64,000 nt of DNA from Rufibacter roseolus. Lineage in GTDB: Bacteria; Bacteroidota; Bacteroidia; Cytophagales; Hymenobacteraceae. Below, in pieces: positions 53,746-62,098 of the stretch. The notes under the pieces were generated by a model, which was given only the letters and a program-made list of their open reading frames with translations, made no database searches and had not been told where the DNA came from. Position 1 is the stretch's first letter; the number at the start of each line of letters is the position of its first letter. The position numbers and the translations under genes are program-made. The DNA lies in contig NZ_JAFMSU010000003.1 of assembly GCF_017916365.1 (NCBI RefSeq), positions 62,001 to 126,000 on the forward strand. The letters are read 5' to 3'.

Positions 53746-54033
53746 ATGGGCAAGACAGAAGTCATTCATGACGAAGATGACCTTAGGTTCTACATAGACC
53801 TGGACGGCGAGGAAGCCGAACTCACCTATACCTTCACCGAGAACAAAGAATTTGACCTGGATTACACCTTTGTGCCGGAAAGCCACCGCAACCAGGGCCT
53901 CGCAGATAAGCTGGTTAAAACGGCGCTGGACTACGTACGGGACCACCACCTGCACTTCATTGCCTCCTGCCCCGTGGTGGAAACCTACGTGAAACGGCAC
54001 CCAGAGTACAAGGAGTTCATGCACGAGGTGTAA
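53746..54033 (+). CDS. small GNAT-like N-acetyltransferase (NATD1/YjdJ type)
   Basis: A 95-residue protein of the short acetyltransferase family that includes YjdJ and human NATD1. The acetyl-CoA loop region is seen in VPESHRNQGLADKLVKTAL, and the C-terminal part has ASCPVVETYVKRHPEY, all typical. The substrate is unknown. The start follows an A-rich leader. The next gene lies past a palindrome copy. Confidence 0.9.
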   Translation: MGKTEVIHDEDDLRFYIDLDGEEAELTYTFTENKEFDLDYTFVPESHRNQGLADKLVKTALDYVRDHHLHFIASCPVVETYVKRHPEYKEFMHEV

Positions 54034-54067
54034 GCCTGCGCCCGCAGACGCACCTTTTATGACAAAC

Positions 54068-54105
54068 CGTTTCAAGGCTGTTTTACCCAGATCGGCCTTG
54101 AAACG
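54068..54105. repeat. dispersed palindrome copy
   Basis: The stem cgtttcaaggc / gccttgaaacg is perfect over 11 bases, 35 bases after the acetyltransferase stop. Confidence 0.75.
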
Positions 54106-54208
54106 AGCCCATGCTCTCCCATTTCTTCTGTCTGCCCGCCCGGGCAAATGAAAGCCGATAGCAAAACTTGTAGTACCTTCGTGTTTCTACTTGCGTACGC
54201 TTTCAGAC

Positions 54209-55081
54209 ATGAAAACTATCTCCATCATTGGGACCGGGCTTATTGGCGGGTCTGCTGCGTTAGACATCAGAAAAGCAGGTTTTGCCACCCATCTGGTTGG
54301 GGTGGATCAGAACCCCCAGAACGCTGCCCAGGCCGTGGAATTGGGTTTGGTTGACCAGGTGCTTCCGCTGGCGGAAGCCGCCGCCCTCTCTGACCTTATC
54401 CTGGTGGCCATCCCGGTATCTGCCATCCAGAAACTGCTGCCTTCCCTTTTGGATATGGTGCCGCCGCAGACGGTGGTCATTGATCTGGGCTCCACCAAAA
54501 GCCTCCTCTGCGATGCCGTGCGCGAGCACCCCAACCGTGCCCAGTTCGTGGCCGCCCACCCCATTGCCGGTACCGAGTACTCGGGCCCCACAGCGGCGCT
54601 GGAAGGTTTGTACCAAGGCAAGATGAACATCATCTGTGAAAAAGAACTTTCATCTGACCACGCCCTCTCCACCGCTGAGGACTTGTTTTCGACCCTGGGA
54701 TTGAAGACCATTTACATGCAACCCGAGGAACACGACAAGCATGTGGCCTATGTGTCTCACCTCTCGCACGTGAGCTCGTTTCTGCTGGGTTTGACCGTGC
54801 TGGACGTGGAGAAAGACGAGCGCAACATCTTCACATTGGCGGGCTCCGGTTTCGCCTCCACGGTGCGTCTGGCCAAAAGCTCCCCGGATATGTGGGCACC
54901 TATCTTTGAGCAAAACGCCCATTTCCTGAGCCACGCCCTTGCCGAGTACATCAAGCACCTGCAGCAGTTTCACCAGTGCCTCCTCAACGGCGACACAGAC
55001 CAACTCTACCAGATGATGCAGCAGGCGAACCAGATCAGGCCGGTGCTGGATGGCATCGCGCAGGTATCGCCGGTGAAGTAA
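54209..55081 (+). CDS. tyrA: prephenate dehydrogenase
   Basis: A 290-residue NAD-dependent enzyme of tyrosine synthesis converting prephenate to 4-hydroxyphenylpyruvate. The Rossmann loop IIGTGLIGGSAALDI opens the protein; VIDLGSTKS, AAHPIAGTEYSGP with the catalytic His, and HDKHVAYVSHLSHV are family motifs. It has no fused chorismate mutase or ACT domain. The ATG at 54209 is chosen so that the Rossmann strand is at the N-terminus. No other aromatic genes lie beside it. A near-match to TAnnTTTG (taccttcg) lies at 54174. Confidence 0.93.
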   Translation: MKTISIIGTGLIGGSAALDIRKAGFATHLVGVDQNPQNAAQAVELGLVDQVLPLAEAAALSDLILVAIPVSAIQKLLPSLLDMVPPQTVVIDLGSTKSLLCDAVREHPNRAQFVAAHPIAGTEYSGPTAALEGLYQGKMNIICEKELSSDHALSTAEDLFSTLGLKTIYMQPEEHDKHVAYVSHLSHVSSFLLGLTVLDVEKDERNIFTLAGSGFASTVRLAKSSPDMWAPIFEQNAHFLSHALAEYIKHLQQFHQCLLNGDTDQLYQMMQQANQIRPVLDGIAQVSPVK

Positions 55082-55245
55082 AGGCGTTTAGGGGCTGTTT
55101 TTGGTAAATGACCTATCCCAATTCTCAATGAGGGAGGTATTTCCGCCGTGATTCTGGAAAAACATGCTTAAAGCAGGTGAACCCCATGTGGTTAGGCCCG
55201 TACTCTGCAGGAAAGGGATTTTCCACACTACCAAAGGAAATAAGC

Positions 55246-55887
55246 ATGGGCCTCACCGATTTTCTGCAAAAGATTAAGAAAGAATGGGAAGTACTGCAGG
55301 GCGAGAACGCCAAGGATAAATTCTTCTACCACGAGAATACCTATCCAGATGAGGCCACCGCCCGGCAAGAGTTTGTGCGCACTAAACAGAAGCTGTTTGA
55401 TGTGAACCGCTGGTCTTCCCTGCCCGGCATCAACTCCACTTTCCACCTCTATGATAAGCAGGGGCATCCCTCCAATGCCACCAAAGTACAGGTGGGGGAT
55501 TACATGCAGATCATCCTGCCCGCCACGGCCATTGAGAACTGGGTAACCGTGATAGAAGTGGTGGAGGAAGAAGATGCGGCCCAATTCATTGTGCGCCCCT
55601 GCCCCAAACCCGAGGTCCAGAAAGATGCTATGGATGGGGAAGAAGTAAAGCATTTCTTCTCCGAAGAAGCTACCAGCACGTTTCGGGTCCTGCGAGAGGG
55701 CACTAAGATCATGGGTATGGAGATCGGCCGGGACGAGAAACCCAACCGGGGCGACCAGGCCGGTGGCCGAGGCGTTCTCAACACGCTAATCTCGGCCGGC
55801 GGCTGGGCAGGATTCCAAGCCCTGCAATGGGGTAAAATCACACGCTATTACGTGCACCTGGAGGAAACGCCCGAAAACCAGGCCTGA
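55246..55887 (+). CDS. hypothetical protein, Bacteroidota-type
   Basis: I do not recognise this 213-residue protein. It has no signal peptide or membrane helix and is acidic. It contains alternating charged and hydrophobic stretches (VQVGDYMQIILPATAIENWVT, cited in part: VGDYMQIILPATAIENW) that look like beta strands, and a glycine-rich segment near the end (GGRGVLNTLISAGGWAGF). The start at 55246 is preferred because an AAAGGA-like ribosome site precedes it. An in-frame GTG or ATG up to 23 codons upstream is possible. Codon use matches the neighbours. A DUF or lipid-binding role cannot be argued from the sequence. Confidence 0.7.
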   Translation: MGLTDFLQKIKKEWEVLQGENAKDKFFYHENTYPDEATARQEFVRTKQKLFDVNRWSSLPGINSTFHLYDKQGHPSNATKVQVGDYMQIILPATAIENWVTVIEVVEEEDAAQFIVRPCPKPEVQKDAMDGEEVKHFFSEEATSTFRVLREGTKIMGMEIGRDEKPNRGDQAGGRGVLNTLISAGGWAGFQALQWGKITRYYVHLEETPENQA

Positions 55888-55898
55888 AAGAACCCGGG

Positions 55899-56051
55899 TC
55901 AATTCTGGGGCATCGCGGAATCCTGGGGCTTTTTAGGATGGAACCTGCCAAACATGATATTCAGGATGAAACCGGTGTATTTCACTTTTCGGCTAAGATG
56001 GTATTCTGCGCCCAGGCTTAAGCCCACAGTAGAATAAGGGCAAATAATCAT
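55899..56051 (-). pseudogene. short frame resembling the end of a beta-barrel outer-membrane protein
   Basis: A 50-codon frame encodes a start MIICPYSTVGLSLGAEYHL and continues with KVKYTGFILNIMFGRFHPKK. The alternating pattern GLSLGAEYHLSRK looks like a C-terminal outer-membrane strand. There is no signal sequence or upstream barrel, and it begins 10 bases after the stop of the ABC gene on the same strand. It may be a leftover of a lost gene, or chance. Confidence 0.3.
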
Positions 56052-56060
56052 TTCACCTCG

Positions 56061-57566
56061 CTAAAAAGTCACCCTGCCCTGCTCTAGTCTCAGCACTTTG
56101 GTCACGCAGCGCGGAATTTCCTGCTGGTAATGCGTCACGTAGATGAGTGTGGTATTGCTGCTGGCGCAGATGGCCTCAATGATCTGCTGAAAGCGTTGTT
56201 GCTGCTGGGCATCCATCCCCTGGCAGGGCTCGTCCAGGATCAACAGCGGCGGGTTCTTAATGAGGGCGCGGGCCAACAGGCAAAGCCGCTGGGTGCTCGC
56301 CGGCTCCAGCCGAAGGTTCTTTTGCGCCTCCTGCCCTATTCCCAGTAATTGCAGCCACTTCATGGCTTTGGCGGCATTCTCAGGCACACTGTTTTTGAAC
56401 AGACCCAATGTATCATACAAACCTGATTCCACCACCTGCAGACAGGTCTGTTGGTACGGAAAAAACTGAAACAGCTCCGGCGACACAAACCCGATTTTCT
56501 TTTTGATGTCCCAGATGGTTTCACCAGTGCCGCGTTTGCGGTCAAAGAGCGTGATGTCTTTGGAGAAGGCCTGCGGATTATCGCCATTTAGGAGACTGAG
56601 CAAGGTGGTTTTCCCGGCCCCATTGGGTCCCAGCAGCGCCCAGCGTTCGCCTTGCTGTATCTTCCAATTCACCTGGTGGAGCACCGCCTTCCCTGCATAC
56701 TCCACCGATACCTCCTTCAACTCCACAATGGTATCAAACTCAAATGGCGTTTCTGAGGAGAGCAACTCTGCCAGCAGGTTTAGTTCAATGTTCCCTTGGG
56801 ATTCTGGCTGGAAGCCGTCCAGGTCAAAGTTTTCCCTGGGCTGGGCCGACACCAGTTTCCCCTGATGCAGTACCGCCACGTGCGTGATGGCCTGCGGAAT
56901 TTCCTCTGCCGAAGTCGCCATTACCACCGTCACGCCGGAGGCGATGATCTGGGAGAGCAGACCGTTGAAGTTCGCGCGGGAAGCCACGTCCAGCCCGGTG
57001 AGCGGCATGTCCAGGAGCAACAGCTTGGGATTTTTGAGCAGGGCCGCTGCCATGAGCAAGCGCTTGGTCTCGCCGTTGGATAGCTTGATCAGTTCCTTCG
57101 GCAGCAACCCCTGCAAAGCGAAGGTCTCCACCACCTGCACGTACGTCCAGTGGGCATCAGATTCCTCCAAGGGGCGGGTAGAACTCAGGTAATCTTCCAC
57201 AGTGGGCGCGTCCTCCACATCGGTGGCGTGGTAGCGTTGCTGGTAATAGAAATTGCTGCTGTTGGTGGAGAAATTCCGGAAGGAATGGCGTTGGCCCACC
57301 TCCCCGACTAAGTCCTTAAATGTGAAAAGTGGGTCAGAAACGGCATGCTCCTGCACATACTCCTGGTAAAACTCATGCGTCACGTCCCCGCCTACCACGC
57401 TCAGTTTTCCGGCAATGGCCTGCAGCAAACTGGTTTTCCCCGAGCCGCTTTCCCCCACCACGGCCCAGTGCTGGCCTTTCTGCACCTCAAAGGAAAAGTC
57501 CCGGAAAATAACATGGTTCAGGTGACGGACCGTCACGTTACGGAGGGAAAGAAAAGGTGATGACAT
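56061..57566 (-). CDS. ATP-binding cassette protein with two ATPase domains (ModF/PhrA-like)
   Basis: A 501-residue protein of two ABC ATPase domains without membrane segments, resembling ModF (photorepair protein PhrA). Domain 1 (about 1-235) has Walker A GESGSGKTS, signature LSNGE and Walker B LLLLDMP, where the usual catalytic Glu is Met. Domain 2 (about 275-500) has Walker A GPNGAGKTT, Walker B LLILDEP with the Glu, but a poor signature (PASTQR instead of LSGGQ). The two defects fall on the same predicted composite ATP site. No permease gene is adjacent. The role of ModF-type proteins is uncertain. Confidence 0.88.
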   Translation of the reverse strand: MSSPFLSLRNVTVRHLNHVIFRDFSFEVQKGQHWAVVGESGSGKTSLLQAIAGKLSVVGGDVTHEFYQEYVQEHAVSDPLFTFKDLVGEVGQRHSFRNFSTNSSNFYYQQRYHATDVEDAPTVEDYLSSTRPLEESDAHWTYVQVVETFALQGLLPKELIKLSNGETKRLLMAAALLKNPKLLLLDMPLTGLDVASRANFNGLLSQIIASGVTVVMATSAEEIPQAITHVAVLHQGKLVSAQPRENFDLDGFQPESQGNIELNLLAELLSSETPFEFDTIVELKEVSVEYAGKAVLHQVNWKIQQGERWALLGPNGAGKTTLLSLLNGDNPQAFSKDITLFDRKRGTGETIWDIKKKIGFVSPELFQFFPYQQTCLQVVESGLYDTLGLFKNSVPENAAKAMKWLQLLGIGQEAQKNLRLEPASTQRLCLLARALIKNPPLLILDEPCQGMDAQQQQRFQQIIEAICASSNTTLIYVTHYQQEIPRCVTKVLRLEQGRVTF

Positions 57567-57637
57567 TAATGCAAGTAATGGTAATTCCTCTAAAATAGGA
57601 GGATTGCCGCGCCTAACCTAGCCTTTTCTGCGCTTCT

Positions 57638-57675
57638 TGTTTTACGCCCAAAATCAGCAAATCAGGCCTAAAACA
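57638..57675. repeat. dispersed palindrome copy
   Basis: The stem tgttttacgcc / ggcctaaaaca has one mismatch. It lies between the phosphoesterase gene end and the ABC gene start on the minus strand. Confidence 0.7.
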
Positions 57676-57736
57676 GAATCGGGCGAAAGCTATGCCGGAA
57701 TGCAACGCTTACGCCCGATGTTAACTCAGCTTTTGC

Positions 57737-59233
57737 TTAAACCGCCTGCGCCTGGGTGTACACCTTCCCAAAACGATCCGTGACTTCAACCTTGATTTGT
57801 TTGGCGCCCGCCGATGGTTTGGCCCAGAACAGATGGTCGGTCATGGTGGGGTCCACGAACTTGTGTTTGGCCGGTAGATTTGGCCCGGCGTGCAGCTCTA
57901 CTGAGAGCGGGTCCAAGCCCATTTCCTGTTTCATCTCGCCTTTGCGCACCCCGTCTTCAAACCAGGTTACTTTCCACTCCGGGTCCCAGTTCCATACGTT
58001 CACCACCACTTCCTCGGGGCGGTCTTTCACGGTGCCTTTGGGGTAGATCCTGAACTGGTGCTCGCGGTCGTGGCCCACTGATTTGTAGTACCATTTCATC
58101 TCGGAGCCATTCACCTCGTACACCCCGTAGCCGCTGGGCGAACCGTCGGTGCAGATGGGGCCCGTCCACCAGGCGCCGCACACGGCTCCGTGCGTGTGTT
58201 CAATGATGTCGTTCTCTATCACCTTCTCGCAGATGTGCGTGTGGCCGGACATGATGTGCGCTTTGTAGGGCTTCAGGAGCCGGTACAGTTCCTTGCGGTT
58301 AGACACCACGCCGCCCAGCGACTCGTCTTTGAGCTTCATGCGTCTTTTCTCGCCGCTGTTCACCGGAATGTGCACCGATACCACCACCATGCTGCCGGGC
58401 TTCACATAACTTAAATCCTGCTCCAGCCACTGTAACTGCCGCTCCGTGAGGTACCCGATGTAACGCTTGGCCGTGCCGATGAAGAAGACATCGTCCAGCA
58501 CCACGTAGTGCACCTCGCCGCGGTTGAAGGAATAATACGTCGGACCGAACAGCTTCTTGAAAGTGTCAGAGGAGCCTTCGTCGGTGCGGGCGGTGAGATC
58601 CATGTCATGGTTCCCGATGACCTGGAAAAACGGAATGCCCGAGATCCCGATGGCTTTCTGGTAATCCTCAAACAGCTCAAACTTGTCCCACACCAGATCC
58701 CCGCAACCTATGCCATGGAACAGCGTGTTCTTGCCGTAGCCGTCCACCAGCTTCTTCAGATCCGGTGCCGATACGTTCACCAGTTCCTCAGCGTCTTTCT
58801 TGTTGATCATCTGCGGATCGGCCCATACCACAAAGTTGTGCTTGGTATCGTCCTGCGTTAGTTTCTGCAACTCAAAATCGGCGGTGAAACTGGGCTTACC
58901 CGCCGGGATGGGCTGGTAGAACCGCGCCACGCCTTTCTCCTGAGGAATCTCAAAGCCGCGTGGCACCGAGATGTACACAAACTGGGCGGTGGCGTTGCTT
59001 TCCAGGCTGTATTTGCCGGATTTATCAGTGGTAACCAGGTTGATGCCATCGGTGACCACCACCCCGGGAATTCCTTTGCCTCCCGCCTGCACCTTGCCTT
59101 TGATACCCACCGCGGACAGGTCAACTTTCTGGTCGGTGGCTTTCTTGACAGCTTGCGCCTGAACAGCACCCATGGGCAGGGTTAACCCGAGCCCCAAAGT
59201 GCCTAAGCTTTGGAGGAATTTTCTTCTAAACAT
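57737..59233 (-). CDS. calcineurin-like metallophosphoesterase with N- and C-terminal caps
   Basis: A 498-residue exported phosphoesterase. The N-terminus MFRRKFLQSLGTLGLGLTLP has a twin-arginine-like start and ends in AQA. A beta-sandwich cap (about 38-122) precedes the metallophosphoesterase core with Asp in VVWADPQ (D139), GD at 178-179, GNHD (207-210) and GHTH near residue 331. A C-terminal calcineurin-like domain follows (about 355-490). Members hydrolyse phosphomonoesters or diesters in the periplasm; the substrate is unknown. It lies 181 bases after a GDPD gene on the same strand, the last gene of the susCD-GDPD run. Confidence 0.92.
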   Translation of the reverse strand: MFRRKFLQSLGTLGLGLTLPMGAVQAQAVKKATDQKVDLSAVGIKGKVQAGGKGIPGVVVTDGINLVTTDKSGKYSLESNATAQFVYISVPRGFEIPQEKGVARFYQPIPAGKPSFTADFELQKLTQDDTKHNFVVWADPQMINKKDAEELVNVSAPDLKKLVDGYGKNTLFHGIGCGDLVWDKFELFEDYQKAIGISGIPFFQVIGNHDMDLTARTDEGSSDTFKKLFGPTYYSFNRGEVHYVVLDDVFFIGTAKRYIGYLTERQLQWLEQDLSYVKPGSMVVVSVHIPVNSGEKRRMKLKDESLGGVVSNRKELYRLLKPYKAHIMSGHTHICEKVIENDIIEHTHGAVCGAWWTGPICTDGSPSGYGVYEVNGSEMKWYYKSVGHDREHQFRIYPKGTVKDRPEEVVVNVWNWDPEWKVTWFEDGVRKGEMKQEMGLDPLSVELHAGPNLPAKHKFVDPTMTDHLFWAKPSAGAKQIKVEVTDRFGKVYTQAQAV

Positions 59234-59308
59234 GTGAGAGAATTTGGTTGTTGTTGATTAGGGGAATTGACCTAAGCAGGCCGGTAAATTTTCAGATAAG
59301 CGGATTTC

Positions 59309-59345
59309 CGTTTAGAGCCTCATTTTGCAAAAACAGCCTAAAACG
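59309..59345. repeat. dispersed palindrome copy
   Basis: cgtttagagcc / agcctaaaacg pair imperfectly around a catttt...aaaaac loop, between the phosphoesterase and GDPD genes. Confidence 0.65.
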
Positions 59346-59414
59346 ACAATAAAATGTCGGTTAGCCGTTTTCCGCAGCCAACTAGAATGTGCCACGAAAG
59401 CGAGTAGGATCAAG

Positions 59415-60467
59415 TTAGTTCGCGGTTAGTTTCTTTACTTTCTCCAGCAGGATTTCGGGCTCGTTGGTGGTGATGAAATCTACCTTGCGCTGCAGGAGCC
59501 AGTCCATCATGTCGGGGGAATTCACGGTCCAGACATTGACGGTGAGGTTCAGGGCGTGGGCCTCCTCTATCCACTGCGGATTTTTCTTCACTACGCTGTG
59601 GTGATAGTCGAAACCGTACATTTTGTCTTTGGCCAGTTCACCCGGGGCTTTCTCGCCGTTGAGGTAGGCCACCTTCGCCGGGGGCTCCAACTCCTTTACT
59701 TTCCGGCAGATGTCGTAGTCAAAACTGATGTAGTCTACCCAACCCTGGGCTTTGTGCTTTTGCACCATTTCTACCACTTTCCGCGCCAAGGCCTGCCCCC
59801 GCTCTTTGCTGATGGCCGAGGGTTTGATCTCCAGGATCAGCTTGGTTTTGTTCTGGTTTAATCCGGCTTGGAGATACGCCTCCAGCGTGGGAAGCAGTTC
59901 ACCGTTAGGCAGTTTTAGTTTAGCCAACTCGGCAGCCGGGTTTTTCTCAATATGGATGCCGTTCACATCGTGGTCATGGTGGATGAACAGCACCGAGTCT
60001 GAAGACATGTGCACGTCAAACTCGCTGCCGGCGCAACCTAGTTTGATGGCGTGCTGCAAAGCACCTATGGAATTCTCGGTTGCCCCCGTATTCTTCCAGG
60101 CGCCGCGGTGAGCCACCACCCGGTTGGTGATGAATTCGTCCCTGACAATCCGGAAGGTATCCTGAACTGTGTTCTGCCCCTGCCCTACAGCCAGCACTAC
60201 TTCCACCCAAGGCTCAGCCGAGGTGTTCTTCAGTTTCAGGGCGTTGTCTTTACCCAACGTGAATAGACTGGCTGACTTGCCCACCAACGTCACCTTCGCT
60301 TTGGAAGCGGGTGCCACCACCACTTTTCCCACCTCGGTGGAGCCAGGTTTGAAACTATAATTGGTAAGGCTGATTTGTGCTTGTGCCATTGCATGGACTT
60401 GTACCCCTATAAGGAAACTAAAAAGTAGCTTGATAGAGAGTACGTTTTTCAGAGGGAGCTTGATCAT
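59415..60467 (-). CDS. glycerophosphodiester phosphodiesterase, exported
   Basis: A 350-residue enzyme that splits glycerophosphodiesters into an alcohol and glycerol 3-phosphate. A signal peptide (1-28) is followed by a small beta domain (about 30-108) resembling cadherin-like N-terminal domains. The TIM barrel carries the catalytic set: HRG (H120, R121), ENS (E131), EFD (E149, D151) and HHDHD (H163 or H164). Length and motifs are normal for the GDPD family. It follows the susD gene by 99 bases on the same strand, suggesting action on substrates the SusCD pair imports. Confidence 0.94.
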   Translation of the reverse strand: MIKLPLKNVLSIKLLFSFLIGVQVHAMAQAQISLTNYSFKPGSTEVGKVVVAPASKAKVTLVGKSASLFTLGKDNALKLKNTSAEPWVEVVLAVGQGQNTVQDTFRIVRDEFITNRVVAHRGAWKNTGATENSIGALQHAIKLGCAGSEFDVHMSSDSVLFIHHDHDVNGIHIEKNPAAELAKLKLPNGELLPTLEAYLQAGLNQNKTKLILEIKPSAISKERGQALARKVVEMVQKHKAQGWVDYISFDYDICRKVKELEPPAKVAYLNGEKAPGELAKDKMYGFDYHHSVVKKNPQWIEEAHALNLTVNVWTVNSPDMMDWLLQRKVDFITTNEPEILLEKVKKLTAN

Positions 60468-60566
60468 GGCATTCGATTATGGAGTTGGTCAGGTGAAGCC
60501 TGTTGCATCCCTACATCTTGGAATACAGCAGGCTTAACCACTTAATTTATAGACAAAACAGCAAAT

Positions 60567-62006
60567 CTATTTTTCCCACCAAACCTTGGTATTGATGTCA
60601 TCGCCGCCCATCATTTCTACGGCTTTTCTGTAGTTCTCGGCGTTGTTGGTTTGCACCGTAGTGGGGTATCTGAAGCGAACGGGCACCACTTTGTTGTTCA
60701 TCATGGCATTGGTGGTGGGAAGAACCGGGAAACCCGTGCGACGGTATTCAAACCACTGCTGATAATCCACAAAGAACAAGGCCAGGTACTTTTGCAGCAT
60801 GATTTGCTCTAAGGTTCCGTTGTACGCGGCGGCCGGATTGGTGAAATACTCTGCGGGCATCACGGCTCCCCACTGTTCAATGGCGGCCTTCACGCCTTTC
60901 TCATATGCAGCTTTGGCGTCACCGGTCACAATGCCTTTCTGGGCCAGTTCCGCTTTGATGAACTCCACCTCGGCGTAGGGCATGATCACGGTGATCATGG
61001 GAGCGGTCACCAGGGCAACGTTAAAGGTGGAAGGAGCATAGTCAAATTGGGTGTCACTTCCTTCATAGCCACTGGGAATTCCCTTGTACCCTACCTGGGT
61101 TCTACCGTCCTTGGAGGTAGCCTGGGTGAAGAATTTAGCCCGGCGGGGGTCATTCAGAGCGTTCAGGTGATCAATGAAGAAAGAAGAAGCCGCCCGACCG
61201 GTTCTAAAATCAACCGCCCGCCCCCAAGGGGAAATCAACGGCGGAACCCCTGAGATCTGCAGGATGGCCGCATCTGCGTTTGAGGTGAATACCGGAAATT
61301 GCGTGGGATTGTTGAGGATCTCCGTCATTTTAGCCACTGCGTTCGTTTCCGTTCTTTTGGAAACTCTAAGCAGCAATCGTAACCGCAGCGAGTTGCAGAA
61401 TTTCTTCCACTTGGCCACATTGTTATGGTACAGAATATCATCGCCGTAGATCATGGTTTTGGTTGGATCAAACTTGTTGTTGGCGGTTTCCAGATCGGCC
61501 AGAATCTTGTTGTAGATCGATTGCTGCGTATCAAAGGCCGGATACAGAATCCCCTCATCGCCGCGCGAAGCCTCTACCATGGGCACATCGCCGAAGCTAT
61601 CGGTGAGCAGGGAATACACCCAGGCATTCAACGTCAACGCCACTGCCTCATAGTTGGGGTCATTGGCTTTCACGGCCGCGGCCTGCATTTCCTTGATGTT
61701 CGTTAACCAACGATAATAGGTGTTCCAGGTAGAACTGCCGGAGTTCTCGGTGACATCATAGCGGTGAATGCCGCCCGAAGCACTGGGGAACGGAAGCGCC
61801 ACTTGCATGAGGTCAAAGGTGAAGTCATCGGCCCGATTGGCGTTGAAGCTGCTCATCTCATAGAGGATGGGGTTCAGCAAGGTACCCGGGCTGATTTGTT
61901 CAATGCGGTTAGGATCGGTGTTTACCTCTTCAAAATCATCGGTACAGGAGGTGTTGAGGGCACCAAGGGCAAGGAGGAATACAAAAGTCTTCTTTATAGA
62001 TAACAT
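60567..62006 (-). CDS. SusD/RagB-family outer-membrane lipoprotein
   Basis: A 479-residue surface lipoprotein with a lipobox ending at C21 (LNTSC). It belongs to the SusD-like branch that starts with DDFEEVNTDPNRIEQISPGTL and contains TPR-like helices (YRWLTNIKEMQAAAVKANDP, AVALTLNAWVYSLLTDSFGD). SusD proteins form a lid on the SusC barrel and bind the nutrient to be imported. The partner susC gene is 92 bases upstream in the same transcript. The ligand cannot be read from the sequence; the downstream phosphodiesterase genes suggest a phosphate-containing compound. Confidence 0.94.
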   Translation of the reverse strand: MLSIKKTFVFLLALGALNTSCTDDFEEVNTDPNRIEQISPGTLLNPILYEMSSFNANRADDFTFDLMQVALPFPSASGGIHRYDVTENSGSSTWNTYYRWLTNIKEMQAAAVKANDPNYEAVALTLNAWVYSLLTDSFGDVPMVEASRGDEGILYPAFDTQQSIYNKILADLETANNKFDPTKTMIYGDDILYHNNVAKWKKFCNSLRLRLLLRVSKRTETNAVAKMTEILNNPTQFPVFTSNADAAILQISGVPPLISPWGRAVDFRTGRAASSFFIDHLNALNDPRRAKFFTQATSKDGRTQVGYKGIPSGYEGSDTQFDYAPSTFNVALVTAPMITVIMPYAEVEFIKAELAQKGIVTGDAKAAYEKGVKAAIEQWGAVMPAEYFTNPAAAYNGTLEQIMLQKYLALFFVDYQQWFEYRRTGFPVLPTTNAMMNNKVVPVRFRYPTTVQTNNAENYRKAVEMMGGDDINTKVWWEK

Positions 62007-62098
62007 GATTCTTAGTTCTTGGGATGAACCGCCGGCAGACTGGGTTAGACCACCGGTAGTTCTGAAAGGTTGAGTTGAAAAACTAAACTGTGATGTGC

